A stretch of DNA of 64,000 nucleotides from Bacteroidales bacterium (GTDB taxonomy: Bacteria; Bacteroidota; Bacteroidia; Bacteroidales; UBA932): NCBI GenBank assembly GCA_022653675.1, contig JALCST010000004.1, positions 97,405 to 161,404 of the forward strand. The letters are read 5' to 3'. The notes under the pieces were generated by a model that worked only from the letters and a program-made list of their open reading frames with translations, searched no databases and had not been told where the DNA came from. The position numbers were made by a program, and so were the translations under genes. Below, piece after piece: positions 8,972-17,888 of the stretch (positions within the stretch are counted from its first letter, which is position 1; every line of letters begins with the position of its first letter).

Positions 8972-10320
8972 TGATGACCATGGGACAGCTTCTGCTACCT
9001 CCCGACGCCGGGGATTTGCGCATCATATTGGGCGTGAGCGGGGGAGTGGATTCCATGTCTATGGCCGACCTGTTCATGCGTTTCAAGCCGTGCCGCGGTT
9101 TTGCCGTAGCATGCGTGAATTTTTCTCTCCGCGGGAAGGAGAGCGACGGCGATGCGGAACTCGTTCGTAAGTGGTGCGGAAAGATGGGAATAAGGCTTTT
9201 CGAGAAGCGTTTCGATACGGAAAGTTATGCGGCCGGGAGAAAAATATCCATAGAAATGGCGGCCCGCGAGCTGAGATACAGATGGTTCGACGAGCTTCTC
9301 GATACCGAAGGATACGATTATGTGGCCGTGGCTCACAACAGGAATGACAATTGCGAGACTCTTATCCTCAATTTGTTGCGGGGTACGGGTATTAGGGGTG
9401 TATCGGGCATGGGACCGGTCAGCGGAAGGATACTGCGTCCCATGCTTTCCGTTACGCGCAGCGAGATTTACGAATACGCTTCGAAGAACGGGGTCCCTTT
9501 CCGTGAGGACTCCACAAACGCAGACGTACGCTTTGCCAGAAATCGCATCAGAAACAATGTCTTCAGGGAATTCGTGGAGATCAATCCTTCATTCCTGTCC
9601 ACCCTTTCCAACGACATGAGGCATTTCGACGAGGCTAACGGTGTTCTTGAGCAATATTTCATGCTTAGGGAAGGAACCCTGTACCGAAGGGATGGAGATA
9701 TGCTTTATGTGAGCATTCCCCTTCTGTCACGCGAGAAAAATGCAGGCTGGTGGCTTTACCGCATTCTGGAAGGTTGCGGGTTCGACGAATCGCAACTCGA
9801 TTCCATTCTTGCTTCTATCGATTCACAGCCGGGCATCACTTTCAATTCCCCAACGCATACATTGCTCCGGGACAGGGAATATTTCAAGGTCATGCCTAAA
9901 AAATCGGCGGAGGACCTTTCCGGAGATCCCGATTCCTCCGTCTCGATCGAATTTCGGGGAATGACCCGGAACGAACTGGCTATGATCAGGAAACCGGATC
10001 TTTTCGTAGATGCCTCGAAACTGGCACTCCCGTTGAATGTCAGGCGCTGGAGGGAGGGTGACCGCTTCCGTCCGTTCGGAATGCACGGCGGTACGCGCAA
10101 GGTCAGCGATTTTTTAATAGGCAAAAAATTGGACCGTTTCGAAAAGGAAAGGGTTATGGTCGTGTCGGACTATGGAGGCCCGGACAAGGTGGAGAGGATA
10201 ATCGCCGTCGCCGGGCTGGAGATAGACGACCGGTTCCGTATCGACAGCTTTTCTGAAGAGGGGGATGAAGGTACGGCCGTCAGTACGGCCGTCATCCATT
10301 TCAACGGTTTTAGGAAGTAA
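8971..10320 (+). CDS. tilS: tRNA(Ile)-lysidine synthetase
   Basis: Converts the wobble cytidine of tRNA-Ile(CAU) to lysidine, which is needed to decode AUA. The 449-residue protein has the PP-loop ATPase motif SGGVDS near residue 24, and AHNRNDNCETLILNLLRGTG and RNRIRNNVFREF typical of TilS. The C-terminal domain ends in the RRWREGDRFRPFGMHGGTRK and VSDFLIGKKL signature. The ATG at 8971 overlaps the preceding stop; the adjacent ATGs at 8974 and 8980 are also possible. Its stop codon abuts the stop of the convergent gene at 10321 with no intervening base. Confidence 0.95.
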   Translation: MMTMGQLLLPPDAGDLRIILGVSGGVDSMSMADLFMRFKPCRGFAVACVNFSLRGKESDGDAELVRKWCGKMGIRLFEKRFDTESYAAGRKISIEMAARELRYRWFDELLDTEGYDYVAVAHNRNDNCETLILNLLRGTGIRGVSGMGPVSGRILRPMLSVTRSEIYEYASKNGVPFREDSTNADVRFARNRIRNNVFREFVEINPSFLSTLSNDMRHFDEANGVLEQYFMLREGTLYRRDGDMLYVSIPLLSREKNAGWWLYRILEGCGFDESQLDSILASIDSQPGITFNSPTHTLLRDREYFKVMPKKSAEDLSGDPDSSVSIEFRGMTRNELAMIRKPDLFVDASKLALPLNVRRWREGDRFRPFGMHGGTRKVSDFLIGKKLDRFEKERVMVVSDYGGPDKVERIIAVAGLEIDDRFRIDSFSEEGDEGTAVSTAVIHFNGFRK

Positions 10321-11718
10321 TCAGAGAGGCGACCGTTCGCCGCTCAGGTATTTGTCTATCGATGCGGCCGCGGTACGTCCCGCTCCCATTGCGAGAATGA
10401 CCGTAGCGGCGCCGGATACGGCGTCTCCGCCTGCAAACACTCCAGGACGGCTTGTGGCTCCGGTTTCATCGGCTATTATGCAGCCTTTCCTGTCGGTATC
10501 AAGTCCTTCCGTCGTATCGGAAATCAAACTGTTCGGAGATGTTCCCAAAGCCATTATCACGCAGTCGGCTGCGATTTCGAATTCGGAACCCTCGACGGGC
10601 AAAGGCCTGCGCCTTCCGCTCTCGTCAGGTTCCCCTAGTTCCATCTTTATGCATCGCAAGGCCTTAACACATCCGTTTCCATCGCCGACGATCTCCACCG
10701 GATTAGTCAGCATATCGAACGCGATGCCCTCTTCGACGGCGTGATGGACCTCTTCGGCCCTTGCGGGCAATTCCGCCTGGGAGCGGCGGTAGACTATCGT
10801 CACTTTGGAGCCGAGCCTCAAGGCAGTGCGGGCGGCATCCATGGCGACGTTCCCGCCTCCTACCACTGCTGTCTTGTGGCCGTGGAATATGGGGGTTTCA
10901 TAACTCGAATCGAAGGCCTTCATAAGATTGTTCCTGGTAAGGTATTCGTTGGCGGAGAAAACCCCGTTCAGATTTTCTCCGGGAATCCCCATGAATTTCG
11001 GCAGTCCTGCGCCTGATCCTATGTAAACGGCGCTGAATCCCTCTTTTCCCAGGAGATCGTCGACAGTGATCGTCCTTCCTATTAAGACATCAGTTATTAT
11101 TTTTACTCCCAGCGACTTGACAGTTTCTATTTCATATGACACAACGCTTTCCTTAGGAAGCCTGAATTCCGGTATCCCGTATTCGAGCACTCCGCCGGGA
11201 CGGTGCAAGGCCTCGAATATGGTTACGTCGTAGCCGTTTCTCGCAAGATCCGAGGCACAGGCTAGGGAAGAAGGGCCGCTTCCCACTATGGCTACGCTTT
11301 TCCCCTTTGATGGAGCTTTCTCGGTGAATCTTATCTGATGCTCCCTGGCGTAGTCCGAGACGAACCTCTCGAGTTTGCCGATCGAGACGCTCTCTCCCTT
11401 TTTCCCGAGAATGCAATTGCCTTCGCATTGCGACTCCTGGGGGCAGACTCTTCCGCAGACAGCCGGAAGAAACGAATCCTTCGCTATGATTTTCGCTGCG
11501 GCACTGATATCGCCTGCTTCGACCTTCGCGATGAATGCCGGTATGTTGATGTGTACGGGACACTGTTGTACGCACCCAGGCACTTTACATTGAAGGCAAC
11601 GCGACGCCTCGGCCTGCGCTTCGCTTATATTGAATCCGAAGCATACTTCCTTGAAATTGGTGGCCCTTATCTTCGCGTCCTGCTCCTTGGCACGGACTCT
11701 CGGTATTTTATTTCTCAT
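10321..11718 (-). CDS. NfnB/SudA-type (GltD-like) NAD(P)H flavoprotein subunit
   Basis: 465 residues from the ATG at 11718, which overlaps the stop of its partner (ATGA). The N-terminal cysteine cluster (CLQCKVPGCVQQCP, then CGRVCPQESQCEGNC) binds iron-sulfur centres. It is followed by an FAD site (VAIVGSGPSSLACASDLARN) and an NAD(P) site (TAVVGGGNVAMDAARTALRL). This is the GltD fold used by NADPH glutamate synthase small subunit, NfnB and sulfide dehydrogenase SudA. Because an NfnA-like gene is fused in the operon and no glutamate synthase large subunit is near, a ferredoxin/NAD(P) transhydrogenase role is more likely than glutamate synthesis. The physiological electron partners cannot be read from sequence. 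Confidence 0.85.
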   Translation of the reverse strand: MRNKIPRVRAKEQDAKIRATNFKEVCFGFNISEAQAEASRCLQCKVPGCVQQCPVHINIPAFIAKVEAGDISAAAKIIAKDSFLPAVCGRVCPQESQCEGNCILGKKGESVSIGKLERFVSDYAREHQIRFTEKAPSKGKSVAIVGSGPSSLACASDLARNGYDVTIFEALHRPGGVLEYGIPEFRLPKESVVSYEIETVKSLGVKIITDVLIGRTITVDDLLGKEGFSAVYIGSGAGLPKFMGIPGENLNGVFSANEYLTRNNLMKAFDSSYETPIFHGHKTAVVGGGNVAMDAARTALRLGSKVTIVYRRSQAELPARAEEVHHAVEEGIAFDMLTNPVEIVGDGNGCVKALRCIKMELGEPDESGRRRPLPVEGSEFEIAADCVIMALGTSPNSLISDTTEGLDTDRKGCIIADETGATSRPGVFAGGDAVSGAATVILAMGAGRTAAASIDKYLSGERSPL

Positions 11719-12575
11719 TGTTTTCCCTCCAGTTTGGAGCGGCATCTCTCGTCCGCTTCGATTTCCTGATTCCTATAGAGTTTCTGGCGGCGCATGGCTT
11801 CGTCGTAATTTACTTCGTATCCGTTGAATTCCGGGCCTTCAGAGCATGCGAAGCGGGTTTTGCCGCCTACAGTAACCCTGCATGCACCGCACATGCCAGT
11901 CCCGTCCACCATAATGCTGTTTAGGCTTACCGTCAGGGGAATATTGTATTTTTTTAGGGACAGTGAACAGAATTTCATCATTATCATCGGTCCGATGGAG
12001 ACCGCGTGGTCGTAATGTTTCCCGCCGTCCAGAAGCCTTTCCGCTACTTTGGTCACCACTCCCTTTTCCCCTGCAGAACCGTCGTCGGTGCATACGAATA
12101 CGTTATCTGCTACCGATTTCATCTCTTCCGTGAAAATCAACAGCGAGGAATTCCTCGCTCCAATGATTACGTCACATAATGCACCTTGCCCGCTGAGGTA
12201 TTTGACCTGCGGAAATATGGGTGCCGTTCCGACACCTCCACCTATGAAGAGGTAGCGTTTCCCTTTCAATGCACCGTCCGGTAACAAAGTGAAGTCCGAA
12301 GGGCGGCCCAGAGGACCGGCCATGTCGGAAAAAGATTCCCCCGTTCCCATATTGCATATGATTCTGCTCGATGCTCCGACTATCTGGGTTACTATGGTCA
12401 CTGTGCCTTTAACGGCATCGTAATCGCAGATGGTAAGAGGTATGCGTTCCCCTCTTTCGTTTGCTCTGATTATCAGGAATTGGCCAGGTTTGGCCGCCAT
12501 CGCTATGCGTGGAGCTTCGACCTCCATAAGGCAAACGGAAGGAGTAAGATATGTTTTCCTTATTATTTTGAACAT
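11715..12575 (-). CDS. NfnA/SudB-type ferredoxin-NADP reductase subunit
   Basis: 286 residues from the ATG at 12575; a longer frame upstream to 12989 is antisense to sppA and is not coding. The N-terminal FAD-binding beta-barrel (MFKIIRKTYLTPSVCLMEVE) is followed by the NAD-binding half (FIGGGVGTAPIFPQVKYL). A C-terminal [2Fe-2S] site has Cys in DGTGMCGACRV and a further Cys in FACSEGPEF. This is the pattern of dihydroorotate dehydrogenase electron-transfer subunit relatives, NfnA and SudB. With the 10321 gene it makes a two-subunit flavoenzyme that probably moves electrons between NADH, NADPH and ferredoxin in the cytoplasm. Confidence 0.86.
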   Translation of the reverse strand: MFKIIRKTYLTPSVCLMEVEAPRIAMAAKPGQFLIIRANERGERIPLTICDYDAVKGTVTIVTQIVGASSRIICNMGTGESFSDMAGPLGRPSDFTLLPDGALKGKRYLFIGGGVGTAPIFPQVKYLSGQGALCDVIIGARNSSLLIFTEEMKSVADNVFVCTDDGSAGEKGVVTKVAERLLDGGKHYDHAVSIGPMIMMKFCSLSLKKYNIPLTVSLNSIMVDGTGMCGACRVTVGGKTRFACSEGPEFNGYEVNYDEAMRRQKLYRNQEIEADERCRSKLEGKQ

Positions 12576-12620
12576 ATTTATTAATATCTGAAATGCGGCT
12601 GCAAAGTTGGCATTTTTACA

Positions 12621-12628
12621 TACATTTG
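12621..12628 (+). promoter_or_regulatory. Candidate -7 promoter element for sppA
   Basis: TACATTTG matches TAnnTTTG and lies 30 bases upstream of the sppA ATG at 12658. It lies inside a longer frame starting at 12607, supporting the later start. Confidence 0.5.
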
Positions 12629-12657
12629 CAAAACGTAAAACCAAAATAAACACGGTT

Positions 12658-14472
12658 ATGAAAAATTTTTGGAAATATCTTCTTGCCTCCTTAATAGGAT
12701 GTATTGTCGCCATGTTGGCCATTGTGCTCGTCGTAGCGGGAATAATCAACGGAATGGCTTCCTCCGTAGTCGATTCCAAGAAAGAGACGGTTTCAGTTAC
12801 CTCTGGTTCTGTCCTTAAAATTGATTTTTCCTCAGCACTTGCCGAACAGGACGACGAAGATCCCGTAGCTGGGATCTCTCCGGTCGGAGGAAGTTCCAGG
12901 GAGAGCATGGGTATCCTCAAGGCAGTCTCGGCTGTAAGGATCGCAGCAGATGATCCTGCGATAAAATTCATATATGTCAATACGGACAATATGGCGGGTG
13001 GTCTTGCCGAAATCGAGGAACTTCGCGACGCGCTCCAGTATTTCAGGAATTCAGGAAAGCCAGTAGTATCATATGCTGAAAACTACACGAATGCCGGCTA
13101 CTATCTGGCTTCCGTCTCCGACAGGATACTGATGAACAGGTTCGGCGATTGCGCAATGATCGGGCTCTCTTCAAATATGATGTTTTACAAGGACTTGCTG
13201 GACAAATTGGGAATCAAGGCCCAGCTTATCCGCCACGGCAAATACAAATCGGCGGGAGAGCCTTACATTGCGAACGATATAAGCGATGCCAACCGGGAGA
13301 TGAGCCAATCGATGCTGAACTCCGTATGGAACTCAATGCTGGAGGAAATCTCGGTTTCCAGGGATATTCCAGTTGATACCTTGAACGCATACATCGATGG
13401 TCTCGAACTCCTGGATGCCGAATCGATGCTGAAGAGAGGATTGATAGACAGCATAGCATACAGGGACGGCTTGGAAAATTACTTGTGCATGCTTGCCGGT
13501 GTCAATAAGGTTTCCGAATTGAAAGTCGTCCCGATCGAAGATTATGCTGTGGCCAGGGTCAGGCGCGGCCTAGGCTCGAAGGAAAAGATAGCGGTGATAT
13601 ATGCCAATGGGGAAATCAATTCGGGAGATGAGGACAAAGAGATCACCGACGGCAATTTCACAAAGATAATACGCCGCGTACGTGCTGACTCTTCGGTAAA
13701 AGCCGTCGTCTTCAGAGTCAATTCACCCGGAGGCAGTGCCCAGGCTGCCGAAAATATAAGGAGGGAAATCTCACTGCTGAAGGAGGTTAAGCCCGTGGTC
13801 GCAAGTTACGGGAGCTATGCCGCCAGCGGCGGATATTGGATCTCGGCCGGATGTGACTCGATTTTTACGGACAATGTCACCCTTACAGGATCCATAGGCG
13901 TATTTGCACTCCTTCCTTGTGCCAAGGATTTGCTCAACAAACATGCACATATCAATAACGTCGTCATTTCCACGAATAAACATGGGGCGATGGGCAATTT
14001 CTTTTCTCCGCTGGACAAGGATGAAACCTCTTTTCTGCAGCATGGTGTCGAATTGATTTACGACAGGTTTCTGAACATAGTTTCCGAAGGGAGGGACATG
14101 AGCGTCGCACGGGTCGATTCGATAGCCCAAGGCAGGGTGTGGACCGGCAGCCAGGCGTTGGAAAACGGTATTGCGGATTCGGAGGGGGGAATTTATGATG
14201 CCATCGATTGTGCGGCCGGCATGGCGGGGCTTCCGTCATACAGGATAGAGGAATATCCCGTTCCCAAAAATGCCATGGAAAAGTTAATGGAATTCTTCAA
14301 CCGTGGCAGGTCTTCGGATGAAGCCGCAATCATTTCGGCTTTGCGTTACGGATTTTCTTCGTCAGGCAACGCCGATTCTGAAATCCGGCATGCGATCGCC
14401 GATCCTCTAAGCTTTTTTACCGCTCCGGACGGAATGTATGCACGTATGGATTACGTTTACGATATTAAATGA
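12658..14472 (+). CDS. sppA: Signal peptide peptidase SppA, long (67K) type
   Basis: 604 residues. An N-terminal membrane anchor (residues about 6-32, YLLASLIGCIVAMLAIVLVV) is followed by two tandem S49 peptidase domains. The catalytic dyad is split as in E. coli SppA: Lys197 in HGKYKSAGEP of the first domain and Ser360 in NSPGGSAQAAE of the second. The enzyme degrades cleaved signal peptides in the inner membrane, active side outward. The ATG at 12658 is chosen because the candidate promoter lies just upstream and because MKNFWKYLLAS gives a normal anchor. The gene stands alone, divergent from the NfnAB pair. Confidence 0.94.
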   Translation: MKNFWKYLLASLIGCIVAMLAIVLVVAGIINGMASSVVDSKKETVSVTSGSVLKIDFSSALAEQDDEDPVAGISPVGGSSRESMGILKAVSAVRIAADDPAIKFIYVNTDNMAGGLAEIEELRDALQYFRNSGKPVVSYAENYTNAGYYLASVSDRILMNRFGDCAMIGLSSNMMFYKDLLDKLGIKAQLIRHGKYKSAGEPYIANDISDANREMSQSMLNSVWNSMLEEISVSRDIPVDTLNAYIDGLELLDAESMLKRGLIDSIAYRDGLENYLCMLAGVNKVSELKVVPIEDYAVARVRRGLGSKEKIAVIYANGEINSGDEDKEITDGNFTKIIRRVRADSSVKAVVFRVNSPGGSAQAAENIRREISLLKEVKPVVASYGSYAASGGYWISAGCDSIFTDNVTLTGSIGVFALLPCAKDLLNKHAHINNVVISTNKHGAMGNFFSPLDKDETSFLQHGVELIYDRFLNIVSEGRDMSVARVDSIAQGRVWTGSQALENGIADSEGGIYDAIDCAAGMAGLPSYRIEEYPVPKNAMEKLMEFFNRGRSSDEAAIISALRYGFSSSGNADSEIRHAIADPLSFFTAPDGMYARMDYVYDIK

Positions 14473-14490
14473 CCGGATTATTATTGCCGA

Positions 14491-15009
14491 TTAGAATGTC
14501 AGAGATAATCCCAACCCGTGTTGCTGAGTCCCGAAATTCAAGGTTGCGACGGGCTTGTTTTGGTAGTTATAGTCATTAGCGACGGATTTTAAAGCAATAT
14601 TCCCATTTATTATTTGTGGTATTCCGGTACATGTCAATAGCGACCCCGCAAGACCTAATGAGAACCCAACAGTTAATATAATGGAATCGACTACTACATA
14701 CTCACTGCCTATTTCCGAAGCTAATGTAATCATTCCGGTCCCGACTGCGACTAATCCGATCCCGCTTCCAGTTGATATCCACCCGGACCTGTACCTATTC
14801 GATGCTTCCTGATATTGTCTGAACAAGGTTTCATCGAACATGTCGACCAATTGTTCTTTTTCAATCACAACGTTGTTTTTATCCCGGAATTTTCCGTTGG
14901 AATACGTAAGGTATCCTTCAACGGGTTTCTTGTCGATGGTCTGAGCTTGTGAAGGTATGAGTACGCTAAATCCAAGCAGGAGCGTTATTGCATAGAATAT
15001 TTTTTTCAT
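14491..15009 (-). CDS. Small secreted or envelope protein of unknown function
   Basis: 172 residues. A signal peptide (MKKIFYAITLLLGFSVLIPS, cleavage after QAQ) is followed by an acidic/basic mixed stretch (residues 25-75). Two hydrophobic Gly-rich segments follow (GSGIGLVAVGTGMITLASEI and IILTVGFSLGLAGSLLTCTG) that look like a membrane hairpin. The end GLGLSLTF has the terminal Phe seen in outer-membrane proteins. The arrangement resembles small Bacteroidota envelope proteins of unknown role. It stands alone with no clear promoter box. I do not recognise a family. Confidence 0.75.
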   Translation of the reverse strand: MKKIFYAITLLLGFSVLIPSQAQTIDKKPVEGYLTYSNGKFRDKNNVVIEKEQLVDMFDETLFRQYQEASNRYRSGWISTGSGIGLVAVGTGMITLASEIGSEYVVVDSIILTVGFSLGLAGSLLTCTGIPQIINGNIALKSVANDYNYQNKPVATLNFGTQQHGLGLSLTF

Positions 15010-15120
15010 ATGATAGGATTTAAATAGTTTAAATTACTTGAACGAAAATAGAAATATAATTTGGAAATTCCAAAACTTTTTCAACAAGTAGGGGCAAAGT
15101 GTAATATAGGTAAGATAATG

Positions 15121-15156
15121 AAAAAAATGACGGACAATGAATTTTCACTGTCCGTC
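15121..15156 (-). terminator. Rho-independent terminator after the initiator tRNA
   Basis: On the minus strand GACGGACA and TGTCCGTC form a perfect 8-bp stem (arms 15129-15136 and 15149-15156). The stem can be extended inward by G-T and T-A/G-C pairs, and a run of seven T follows the stem. It lies 5 bases beyond the tRNA 3' end. Confidence 0.85.
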
Positions 15157-15160
15157 TTAG

Positions 15161-15233
<73 letters not shown>

Positions 15234-15246
15234 GTTAATTGGATTA

Positions 15247-15276
15247 CAAAGGTAGTTATTATTTATTAAAAAACAA
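15247..15276 (-). promoter_or_regulatory. Promoter of the initiator tRNA gene (-33 and -7 boxes)
   Basis: Minus-strand TACCTTTG (15254-15247) matches TAnnTTTG. TTG (15276-15274) lies 19 bases upstream of it, matching the Bacteroidota -33/-7 spacing. The predicted start is about 7 bases before tRNA position 1. This is the best two-box promoter in the window. Confidence 0.7.
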
Positions 15277-15308
15277 TTATATTTTTCTCTAATATTTTCC
15301 AGGTCCTG

Positions 15309-16667
15309 CTATATTTTCTTTCTTATGAATTCAACTATTTCATTTATAGGTATTTTAGTCTGAGATCCATCGCTCAGATCCTTTATCGTGACAGCCGATG
15401 ACTTCAATTCTTCATCTCCGATTACGGCGACGAAACGGATGCCGAGCTTGTCTGCATATTCGAATTGTTTGCCGAGCTTGCGCTTGTCGGGATACATCTC
15501 GCAGCTTATGCCGGCGGAACGCAGTGCCCTTGTTGCCGGGATGGAACCCGCGGCTTCGGCACTTCCCATGTTCGCGAACAGCATGACGGTTCCGCGCATC
15601 GCCTCCCTGGGGAATTTGTCGAGATTCTTCAGCACGTCGTAAATCCTGTCCGCCCCGAACGATATGCCTACCCCGGAAACGCCTGGAAGGCCGAATATGC
15701 CTGTCAGGTTGTCGTAGCGGCCGCCTCCGCAAATGCTACCTATTTCATAGTCCAGCGCTTTGACCTCGAATATGGCACCGGTGTAATAGTTGAGGCCGCG
15801 CGCGAGGGAGAAGTCGGCTACTACGGATTGGGATATTCCTGCGTGCGATATCAGCGATAGGACCTCGGAAAGTTCGTCCAATCCTTGTGCCCCGATTTCG
15901 GACTTCGACAGAACCTTACGCATGGCCGATATTTTCTCGTTGTTGCCGCCCTCTAATTCAAGTACCGGCTCGATGACCGCTATCGCTTTATCGGTGAGGC
16001 CGTCAGTTCTCAACTCGTTTTCCACCTCTTCGAGACCTATCTTTTCCAGCTTGTCGATGGCGACCGTAATGTCGGTCAACTTTTCCGGAAATCCGCATGT
16101 CTCGGCGAGTCCCGCCAGGATTTTCCTGTTGTTGATCCTGATGCATACCCTTATTCCGAGCCTGCCGAAGACGTCGTCGACTATTTCAGCCAATTCCAGT
16201 TCGTTCAGCATCGAATCGGTTCCGATGACATCGACGTCGCATTGATAGAATTCGCGATAACGCCCCTTCTGCGGCCTGTCGGCTCTCCAAACTGGCTGTA
16301 TCTGGTAGCGTTTGAATGGAAAAACGATTTCGTTCCTGTGTTGTACCACATATCTTGCAAGAGGAACGGTCAGGTCGTAACGCAACCCCTTTTCACACAC
16401 TTTCATTGCCAATGAGTTGGACGGCAGTTCCCTGTCTACTCCTGCGAATGAGTCTCCGGAATTAAGGATCTTGAACAGCAGTTTGTCCCCTTCGTCGCCG
16501 TATTTCCCGAGCAAAGTGGAAAGGTTTTCCATCGCAGGGGTTTCTATGGGTTGGTAGCCGTAGTTGCGGAAAACGGATTTCACGGTATCGAATATATAAT
16601 TTCTTCCGGCTGTCTCTTTGGGTGAAAAGTCTCTTGTCCCGGCCGGTATCGAAGGCTTCTGTGACAT
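15309..16667 (-). CDS. hisS: Histidyl-tRNA synthetase
   Basis: 452 residues, class II synthetase charging tRNA-His. The N-terminal [11 protein letters not shown], motif 2 ([24 protein letters not shown], here [15 protein letters not shown] then [10 protein letters not shown]), and the histidine-specific [14 protein letters not shown] and GGGRYDNL segments are all present. The C-terminal anticodon domain includes [21 protein letters not shown]. The ATG at 16667 follows a minus-strand TACTTTTG box at 16695-16688. It is divergent from the sugar-kinase operon and upstream of the initiator tRNA. Confidence 0.96.
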   Translation of the reverse strand: MSQKPSIPAGTRDFSPKETAGRNYIFDTVKSVFRNYGYQPIETPAMENLSTLLGKYGDEGDKLLFKILNSGDSFAGVDRELPSNSLAMKVCEKGLRYDLTVPLARYVVQHRNEIVFPFKRYQIQPVWRADRPQKGRYREFYQCDVDVIGTDSMLNELELAEIVDDVFGRLGIRVCIRINNRKILAGLAETCGFPEKLTDITVAIDKLEKIGLEEVENELRTDGLTDKAIAVIEPVLELEGGNNEKISAMRKVLSKSEIGAQGLDELSEVLSLISHAGISQSVVADFSLARGLNYYTGAIFEVKALDYEIGSICGGGRYDNLTGIFGLPGVSGVGISFGADRIYDVLKNLDKFPREAMRGTVMLFANMGSAEAAGSIPATRALRSAGISCEMYPDKRKLGKQFEYADKLGIRFVAVIGDEELKSSAVTIKDLSDGSQTKIPINEIVEFIRKKI

Positions 16668-16687
16668 GATTTCATATTTTTATTGCG

Positions 16688-16695
16688 CAAAAGTA
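16688..16695 (-). promoter_or_regulatory. Candidate -7 promoter element for hisS
   Basis: Minus-strand TACTTTTG matches TAnnTTTG and lies 20 bases upstream of the hisS ATG at 16667. Confidence 0.5.
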
Positions 16696-16718
16696 TAAAA
16701 TTATACTCTTTATTTAAT

Positions 16719-16726
16719 TATCTTTG
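16719..16726 (+). promoter_or_regulatory. Candidate -7 promoter element for the sugar kinase-GH109-histidine kinase unit
   Basis: TATCTTTG matches TAnnTTTG, 28 bases upstream of the GTG at 16755. The identical octamer occurs upstream of the DUF4290 gene (24327) and the SDR gene (30528). Confidence 0.55.
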
Positions 16727-16754
16727 TTGAAGTCAATATGATAATTTAGCAACC

Positions 16755-17870
16755 GTGAATTTAAAAGATGTAGTTTCGGAGTTCGACATAAAAGGGACTC
16801 CAACGGAACCGAAGCCCATCGGCAACGGCCTTATAAACGATACATATATAGTAAGGACTTCCGAACCTGGTAATCCAGATTATGTGCTTCAGAAAATCAA
16901 CGGCAATGTCTTCAGGGATGTCGACCTTCTTCAGGACAACATCATGAAAGTGACATCTCACATAAGGATGAGACTTTCCAAGCGCGGCGAGAAGGACATC
17001 TCTCGCAAGTGTCTTAGGTTCATTCCGTTGAAAGGAAGCGAAAAGACATATTGCAAGAATGGTGGGGAATACTGGCGTATGAGCGTGTATATAAGCCGGT
17101 CCAAAAGCTATGAGGCGGTTTCGCCCTATCTTTCCTATGTGACCGGACGTGCCTTCGGGGATTTCCACACAATGCTTAGCGATATGCCGAAGGGTTCTCT
17201 CGGGGCGACCATCCCGCATTTCCACGATATGGAATTCAGGCTTTCCGAACTGGATGCCGCCGTAAAGGGAGACAAGGCCGGAAGGGTGGCGAAGATGAGG
17301 CAGCAGATAGATGGCATAATGGGTAAAAGCGAGCGGATGTGCACAGTGCAACGGCTCGTCAGGGCGGATGAATTTCCGATCCGGATAACCCACTGCGACA
17401 CCAAGGTGAACAATATGCTTTTCGATGAGGATACCAATAAATTCTTATGTGTCATCGATCTGGATACCGTGATGCCGGGGGTCGTGCTGTCCGACTTCGG
17501 CGATTTCATACGCACCGCCGGCAATACGGGGGCCGAGGACGACCGTAATCTCGAAAACGTATCCCTCAACATGGAGATATTCCGCTGTTTCGCGGAGGGA
17601 TATTTCGACAGTACCCGTCCGTTCCTAACTTTGCAAGAAGCCAATTTCCTCCCTTTCGGATGCGAATTGATGACTTACATGCAGGCCGTGCGTTTCCTGA
17701 CCGACTATCTCAGCGGAGATGTGTATTATAAGATAAAATATCCGCAGCACAACTTCGACCGTACCATGGCACAATTGAAGATGCTGAAAAGCCTCGAAGA
17801 TCACGAAAAGGATATGGCCAGCACCATCGGATATCTAGTGCGTAAAAGCAAACCATCGTACCTGAAATAA
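16755..17870 (+). CDS. NahK-like sugar 1-kinase (aminoglycoside-phosphotransferase fold)
   Basis: 371 residues from a GTG start, the only start in frame near the promoter. The kinase-like fold is shown by the catalytic loop THCDTKVNNMLFD (Asp as base, Asn as metal ligand) and the metal-binding VIDLDTVMPG. The N-terminal PIGNGLINDTYIV acts as the nucleotide loop. The nearest known activity is N-acetylhexosamine 1-kinase, which makes GlcNAc- or GalNAc-1-phosphate from ATP. GH109, which releases GalNAc, follows after 18 nt, so GalNAc is the most sensible substrate; that step is inference. Other substrates of the fold, such as homoserine or choline, fit the context less well. Confidence 0.8.
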   Translation: MNLKDVVSEFDIKGTPTEPKPIGNGLINDTYIVRTSEPGNPDYVLQKINGNVFRDVDLLQDNIMKVTSHIRMRLSKRGEKDISRKCLRFIPLKGSEKTYCKNGGEYWRMSVYISRSKSYEAVSPYLSYVTGRAFGDFHTMLSDMPKGSLGATIPHFHDMEFRLSELDAAVKGDKAGRVAKMRQQIDGIMGKSERMCTVQRLVRADEFPIRITHCDTKVNNMLFDEDTNKFLCVIDLDTVMPGVVLSDFGDFIRTAGNTGAEDDRNLENVSLNMEIFRCFAEGYFDSTRPFLTLQEANFLPFGCELMTYMQAVRFLTDYLSGDVYYKIKYPQHNFDRTMAQLKMLKSLEDHEKDMASTIGYLVRKSKPSYLK

Positions 17871-17888
17871 CCTTTTTATTTTAAACTC

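Noticed and set aside
12576..12989. N-terminal extension of the NfnA-like gene
   Set aside because: The extension is antisense to sppA; the family start MFKIIRKTYLTPS lies at 12575.
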